DNA of 46,772 nt from an uncultured Pelagibacteraceae bacterium (GTDB taxonomy: Bacteria; Pseudomonadota; Alphaproteobacteria; Pelagibacterales; Pelagibacteraceae): NCBI GenBank assembly GCA_902594865.1, contig CACJNV010000010.1, forward strand, positions 1 to 46,772. Reading direction: 5' to 3'. The translations under genes and the position numbers were made by a program. Numbering within the stretch: the stretch's first letter is position 1; each line of letters opens with the position of its first letter. The notes under the pieces were generated by a model that worked only from the letters and a program-made list of their open reading frames with translations, ran no database searches and was not told the origin of the DNA. Positions 42,676 to 46,772 of the stretch are shown here, piece by piece.

Positions 42676-43777
42676 CGTTAATCAACAGGATCTTCAGCAA
42701 GCATTAAATTATTGTCAAGGCGTTATTGAAAAAAGAAGCACATTACCAATACTTTCTAATATTTTGTTAGATGCAAGTAATTCAAAACTTACTATCACTG
42801 CGACTGATCTAGATTTAATATTTATACACGAATTAAACAATGCAGAAATTCTAGAGGAGGGCAAAACAACTACAACTTCCTCAATCATGTATGATATTAT
42901 AAGAAAGTTTAACTCAGGAAAAAAAATAAATCTTTCCCTAACAGATATAAGCAAATTACAGGTAGAGTCTGAAAAATCTATTTTTAATTTGAATTGTATA
43001 AGTGCAACAGAGTTTCCACTGACAGATGAAAATTTTAATCAAAATGAATTTATAATTAAATCAAAACAATTATTGAAATTATTAAATAAGTGTAAATTTT
43101 CAGTTTCTAATGACGAAACAAGGCATTACCTAAGTGGAATTTATCTTCATCAAACAGAAGTTGAAGATAAAAATTATTTAACAGCAGTTGCAACTGATAG
43201 TCACAGAATGTCTATTTCAAAAATTAGATTAGAAGAAAAAATTAATTTTGATCCAATAATTCTACCTAAAAAAACAATTTTTCAACTTTGCTCTTTATTA
43301 GATAGCTATGATGGAGATGTAAAAGTTTCAAATGTGAAATCAAAAATAAAATTTGAATTAAATAACAGTATTTTAATTTCGAAACTTATTGATGGAAAAT
43401 TTCCTAATTACATTCAAGTTATACCTAAAAATAATCAAAAAAAATTAGAAATAGACTTAAAATTATTTTTAAATTCAGTTGATAGAGTTGCATCTGTTTC
43501 ATTAGATAAAAAAGATGGTGTGAAATTCAATTTATCTAAAGACACTTTAGATCTGTCAGTAAATAATACTAACAGTGGTGATGGTAAAGAAACTTTAACT
43601 GTTAAGTTTGATCATGATTTAGAGATAAGTTTTAACTCTAGGTATTTGATAGATGTTGCTTCACAGTTAGATGGAGATAGAGTTGAAATTTTCTTTAATG
43701 ATACTGGTTCACCAGCACTTATAAAAGATCCGGGTGATTTTGATAGTATTTTTGTTGTTATGCCTATGAAGGGTTAA
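42665..43777 (+). CDS. dnaN: DNA polymerase III beta subunit (sliding clamp)
   Basis: DnaN forms the dimeric ring that tethers DNA polymerase III. The three clamp domains are recognisable. The N-terminus has QQDLQQALNYCQGVIEKRSTLPILSN, the middle has RHYLSGIYLHQTE and AVATDSHRMSIS, and the C-terminus has FNSRYLIDVASQLDGDRVEI and FVVMPMKG. At 370 residues it is close to E. coli (366). It overlaps dnaA, the usual operon arrangement, but no recF follows; instead plsC converges with a 4 bp overlap. Confidence 0.97.
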   Translation: MKFNVNQQDLQQALNYCQGVIEKRSTLPILSNILLDASNSKLTITATDLDLIFIHELNNAEILEEGKTTTTSSIMYDIIRKFNSGKKINLSLTDISKLQVESEKSIFNLNCISATEFPLTDENFNQNEFIIKSKQLLKLLNKCKFSVSNDETRHYLSGIYLHQTEVEDKNYLTAVATDSHRMSISKIRLEEKINFDPIILPKKTIFQLCSLLDSYDGDVKVSNVKSKIKFELNNSILISKLIDGKFPNYIQVIPKNNQKKLEIDLKLFLNSVDRVASVSLDKKDGVKFNLSKDTLDLSVNNTNSGDGKETLTVKFDHDLEISFNSRYLIDVASQLDGDRVEIFFNDTGSPALIKDPGDFDSIFVVMPMKG

Positions 43778-44484
43778 TTAATTAAATCTAACTCTGAATA
43801 AATATTTTTTTCAAGGATTTGAATAAAATTTTCTTTTGTTAACCCAGAAGGAATTGGTTTTAGAATAGAGATTGTAATCGTTTTATTAGATTTTTTTTTA
43901 CCTTTTTTAGGCCACACATATCCAGAGTTAATTGCAACTGGCTGACAAGCAACATTTATCTGTTCATAAATTCTCGAAGCACCTTTTTTAAAAGGTGGTC
44001 TTTCATCTGGAAGAACTCTAGTTCCTTGAGGAAAAATAATTAAAGGTCTATTAGAAGTAGCCATCATTTTTGAAATATCATCAAAAAAACCCAAGTTATC
44101 TTTTGTAACTTTGTTTCTTTTTATTGAAATTGATCCTATTTTTTTTAAGTACCAACCAAATATTGGTATTAACAATAATTCTTTTTTTAAAATAAATACA
44201 GGTGAGTTAAAGATAGTTTGTAAATAAAAAGTTTCAAACATTGATTGATGAGATGCTGCTATAAAAAATTTTTCATTATTAATAATATTTTCTTTTCCTT
44301 TGACTGAAATTTTTACTGAAAGAACAAACCTTAAACAAAAACTGGCCCAATGGCCCATTAATTTACCTCCTACCAAAACAACTTTTTTTGGCAAAAAATA
44401 TGATGGTAAAAAAATTATCGAAATAAAAATGATTCCAGTGAAAAATAATATTGAAAATAAAAAGTTTCTTATCATTTTTGTCAA
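43774..44484 (-). CDS. plsC: 1-acyl-sn-glycerol-3-phosphate acyltransferase (PlsC family)
   Basis: The enzyme acylates lysophosphatidic acid to phosphatidic acid at the inner membrane. An N-terminal membrane helix (about 7-28) precedes the acyltransferase domain. The catalytic block is AASHQSMFETFYLQ, an HX4E variant of the usual HX4D, and the substrate-binding block is IFPQGTRVLPDERPPFKKGA, with Gln in place of the usual Glu of FPEGTR. IFGWYLKKIGSISIKR fits motif 2. The length is 236 residues. It starts 3 bp after lysA and is probably the last gene of the argH-lptM-like-lysA-plsC operon. Confidence 0.9.
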   Translation of the reverse strand: MTKMIRNFLFSILFFTGIIFISIIFLPSYFLPKKVVLVGGKLMGHWASFCLRFVLSVKISVKGKENIINNEKFFIAASHQSMFETFYLQTIFNSPVFILKKELLLIPIFGWYLKKIGSISIKRNKVTKDNLGFFDDISKMMATSNRPLIIFPQGTRVLPDERPPFKKGASRIYEQINVACQPVAINSGYVWPKKGKKKSNKTITISILKPIPSGLTKENFIQILEKNIYSELDLIN

Positions 44485-44487
44485 AAG

Positions 44488-45702
44488 CTAAATTATATCT
44501 TTATGCTTTTGTCTTTTTCTTATTACTTTAATTTTTGATCCCTTTATTAATAATTCCACTGGTTTAGGTCTTAAATTATAATTTGAGCTAAGCGACATTC
44601 CATAAGCTCCCACATCACATATTGCTATTAAATCTTTTTCTTTCAACACTTGAAATTTTTTTAATGTAATAAATTTATCTGTACTTTCACAAATAGGACC
44701 TACAAATTCATATGGTTTTTTAGATGTTTTGTTAGATTTTGTAACAGGTAAGGTTTTATGAAACGCACCATACAAAGCAGGCCTCATTAAATCGTTCATT
44801 GCAGCATCTAAAATGATAAACTTTTTACTTCCGCTATCTTTTATATAGATTATTTTTGATACTAATGTACCGGTATCGCCAATAATTGATCTACCTGGCT
44901 CAAATATAATTTTAACTTTATGTCTTCTTAAAAATTTAAGAATAGCTGTGTTATATTTTTTATAATTAAGTTTTCTATTTTTATAAGTATAAGTAATGCC
45001 CATACCTCCACCTAAATCTATAAATTCAAATTTATGATTTGTTTTATTGAGAATTTGACTAACCGCTTTAAGCATTTTTTCATAAGGTCTATGGTCTAAA
45101 ATTTGACTACCTATATGAACGCTTAGACATTTTAAATCAATATTTTTTGAATTTTTGCAATAATTTATAATTTCATAGAATGTATTTTTATTTACACCAA
45201 ATTTATTTTCTTTTTTCCCAGTAGATATTTGACTTAATGTTTTTGCATCTGTGTTAGGGTTTAGTCTTACACCAATTTTTATTCTTTTATTTTTTAACTT
45301 TGCTATTCTATTTATTTCTTTTATTTCACTTAAAGACTCAGCGTTAATAAGCAAAATTTTTTTATCAATAGCAAAGCTGATTTCACTTGTTGTTTTACCA
45401 ACACCAGAAAATACTATTTTGCTTGGATTAATTCCTGCTTTTAGTGCCATCATTAGCTCTCCTACTGAAACAACATCAGCACCTAATCCAAATTTTTTAA
45501 TTTCTCTAATTATATTAACATTTGTGTTGGATTTAACTGCAAAACAGATAAGTGGTGAAAAAGATCTGAAGTTTTTTTTAAAATTATTAATATTTTCTTT
45601 TAATTTAGAATAGGAGTAAGAATAAAATGGAGTTCCAAATTTATTTGCAATTTTTTGGAGATTAATTTTTTCTATTGTTAGTATTTTATTTATGTATTTC
45701 AT
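44488..45702 (-). CDS. lysA: Diaminopimelate decarboxylase (LysA)
   Basis: LysA turns meso-diaminopimelate into lysine, using PLP. The fold III barrel has the PLP lysine in CFAVKSNTNVNI, VHIGSQI, the phosphate-binding DLGGGMGI, IFEPGRSIIGDTG, and the active-site Cys segment GPICESTDKF. AICDVGAYGMSLSSNYN completes the site. The length of 404 residues is standard. Its ATG shares one base with the stop of the small lipoprotein gene. DapB of the same pathway is encoded at the other end of the window. Confidence 0.96.
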   Translation of the reverse strand: MKYINKILTIEKINLQKIANKFGTPFYSYSYSKLKENINNFKKNFRSFSPLICFAVKSNTNVNIIREIKKFGLGADVVSVGELMMALKAGINPSKIVFSGVGKTTSEISFAIDKKILLINAESLSEIKEINRIAKLKNKRIKIGVRLNPNTDAKTLSQISTGKKENKFGVNKNTFYEIINYCKNSKNIDLKCLSVHIGSQILDHRPYEKMLKAVSQILNKTNHKFEFIDLGGGMGITYTYKNRKLNYKKYNTAILKFLRRHKVKIIFEPGRSIIGDTGTLVSKIIYIKDSGSKKFIILDAAMNDLMRPALYGAFHKTLPVTKSNKTSKKPYEFVGPICESTDKFITLKKFQVLKEKDLIAICDVGAYGMSLSSNYNLRPKPVELLIKGSKIKVIRKRQKHKDII

Positions 45703-45833
45703 TAAGCTAAGTTAACTGAAACTTTTTTTATTTCTGCTTTTTTATCTGGATCTATGTATTTAGGATCACCTTTTTTTCCACAAGAAATAACGGCACAAAA
45801 TAACAATATAATTATGGTAAATTTTTTAATCAT
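45702..45833 (-). CDS. Small lipoprotein, LptM (YifL)-like
   Basis: A 43-residue frame between argH and lysA encodes MIKKFTIIILLFCAVISCG..., a lipoprotein signal with the lipobox VISC and Cys18 as lipidation site. The mature part starts CGKKGDPKYIDPDKK, resembling the CGxKGPL start of LptM/YifL, a small lipoprotein reported to aid assembly of the LPS transporter LptDE. The location just before lysA is also that of yifL in E. coli. Its ATG overlaps the argH TGA (ATGA) and its stop overlaps the lysA ATG (TAATG), so it is embedded in the operon by translational coupling. Confidence 0.82.
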   Translation of the reverse strand: MIKKFTIIILLFCAVISCGKKGDPKYIDPDKKAEIKKVSVNLA

Positions 45834-46772
45834 TTTTCTCTTTTATATTTCATTATCATTTTTTTAATATTATCAAAAGAAGTTCCACCATAAGATTTTT
45901 TCGAATTAATTGAATTTTTTAAATTAAATACTTTTAATACATCATCTTTAAGTTTAGGTTCGATTTTTCTTAATTCTTCTAAAGTCAGTTCATTTAATTT
46001 CTTTTTTCTCTTTTCAGCAAAATTAACTACAGCAGCAGTTTTTTGATATGCTTTTCTAAAAGACATTGAGTGATTTTTCACAAGATAGTCAGCTAAATCA
46101 GTGGCTGTAATATATCCAGAATTAGCAAGTTCTAACATTTTATTCTTATTTGGATTACAATTTTTCAGTATTTCATCGCAAACTTTTAAACAATTATTTA
46201 GATTGTCGTTAGATTTGAAAACAATCTCCTTATCGTCTTGCAGATCTTTAAAATAAGACAGTGGTAAGCCTTTTAAAATTGTAAGCATCGAAAATAAATT
46301 TCCATAAGCGCTTCCTGATTTACCACGCAAGTACTCTAAAAGATCAGGATTCTTCTTTTGTGGCATTATAGACGATCCAGTAACAACTTTATCAGATAGA
46401 TTGATCAAGTTAAAAGCATCTGAATTCCAAATAATCAACTCTTCAGCAATTCTAGAAATATGCATAGCACACACAGATGAAGCGTATAAAAAATCTAAAA
46501 CAAAATCTCTATCTGAAACTGTATCAACAGAATTATTTGTAGGTATTTTAAAACCAAGTTTTTTGGTTGTATAATTTCTATCAATATTAAATGATGTTCC
46601 TGCTAAAGCCGCAACACCTAAAGGATTTTCATTTAAACTGTCTAAATTGTTAGAAAATCTCTTTTTGTCTCTATTAAACATTTCTACATAAGACAATAAG
46701 TAATGTGCAAAAGAGATAGCTTGAGCATTTTTAAGATGTGTAAATCCAGGCATAATAGTCTCAACATTTTTT
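45830..46772 (-). CDS. argH: Argininosuccinate lyase, C-terminal part (cut by window end)
   Basis: ArgH splits argininosuccinate into arginine and fumarate. About 313 C-terminal residues are present and the frame stays open to the window edge, reading NVETIMPGFTHLKNAQAISF at the cut. An in-frame ATG at 46753 is therefore an internal Met, not the start. The superfamily signature GSSIMPQKKNPD and its catalytic Ser loop are intact, as is SDRDFVLDFLYASSV. The stop overlaps the start of the LptM-like gene by 4 bp. The argH-lptM-lysA order is usual in alphaproteobacteria. Confidence 0.96.
   Translation of the reverse strand, partial: KNVETIMPGFTHLKNAQAISFAHYLLSYVEMFNRDKKRFSNNLDSLNENPLGVAALAGTSFNIDRNYTTKKLGFKIPTNNSVDTVSDRDFVLDFLYASSVCAMHISRIAEELIIWNSDAFNLINLSDKVVTGSSIMPQKKNPDLLEYLRGKSGSAYGNLFSMLTILKGLPLSYFKDLQDDKEIVFKSNDNLNNCLKVCDEILKNCNPNKNKMLELANSGYITATDLADYLVKNHSMSFRKAYQKTAAVVNFAEKRKKKLNELTLEELRKIEPKLKDDVLKVFNLKNSINSKKSYGGTSFDNIKKMIMKYKREK

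Noticed and set aside
1-46772. CRISPR array, prophage, insertion sequence, tRNA or rRNA genes
   Set aside because: No regularly spaced repeats, transposase or phage genes, and no intergenic space able to hold a tRNA or rRNA apart from 40944-41256, which shows no tRNA-like fold.

Overview
This 46.8 kb window is a compact, strongly AT-rich, lysine/asparagine/isoleucine-rich bacterial chromosome segment. Almost every junction is an overlap or a gap of a few bases. Protein sequences, gene order (irr next to fabA-fabB-fabI; ubiE-ubiB-coaBC-dut; rpsT-dnaA-dnaN; nusA-infB-rbfA-rpsO-pnp; argH-small lipoprotein-lysA) and extreme compaction all point to an alphaproteobacterium of the SAR11 type (Pelagibacterales). 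I see no mobile element, prophage, CRISPR array, tRNA or rRNA. Only one stretch longer than 300 bp lacks a gene (40944-41256, upstream of dnaA).

Layout. 1-4862, minus strand: a truncated methyltransferase, dapB, and the chaperone genes grpE-dnaK-dnaJ, with a heat-shock-type promoter before dnaK. 4899-8120: rdgB, then an envelope group (LpoA/LppC-like lipoprotein-partner protein, rsmI, a dual-BON lipoprotein) that matches the yraM-yraL-yraP neighbourhood of other proteobacteria. 8121-15718: maeB, murJ, trpS, an Nfu-type Fe-S carrier, a Bax-like glucosaminidase and a secreted polysaccharide deacetylase. 15666-21967, plus strand: an RNA-modification, RNA-turnover and envelope run (tsaB, fur, miaB, phoH, ybeY, lnt, metK). 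22067-28609: the transcription/translation operon nusA-infB-rbfA-rpsO-pnp, preceded and followed by intrinsic-terminator hairpins. 28707-29072: a DUF805 membrane protein.

29088-34625 is the most interesting part. The unsaturated fatty acid operon fabA-fabB-fabI diverges from irr, a haem/iron-responsive Fur-family regulator. Irr is followed by a rubrerythrin, a GlpC/heterodisulfide-reductase-like Fe-S protein and a DUF3501 protein. ICE-like palindromes (the Irr target type) lie in the fabA-irr gap and just upstream of the rubrerythrin promoter. I infer an iron- and peroxide-linked module under Irr control whose electron-transfer chemistry is not established.

34622-39739, minus strand: ubiE-ubiB-coaBC-dut-moeB-like-SH3 (quinone, CoA and nucleotide metabolism). 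39769-43777, plus strand: mutM, rpsT, dnaA and dnaN. 43774-46772, minus strand: argH (cut by the window end), a 43-residue LptM-like lipoprotein, lysA and plsC.

Other points worth a second look are a TsaB reduced to 128 residues, a pentamer repeat that runs into the pnp start codon, a terminator-shaped hairpin in the probable nusA leader, and an apparently leaderless rpsT promoter. Several genes that usually sit in these clusters (trmB, rimP, truB, ylxR, corC, rimI) are absent here, in line with genome streamlining.
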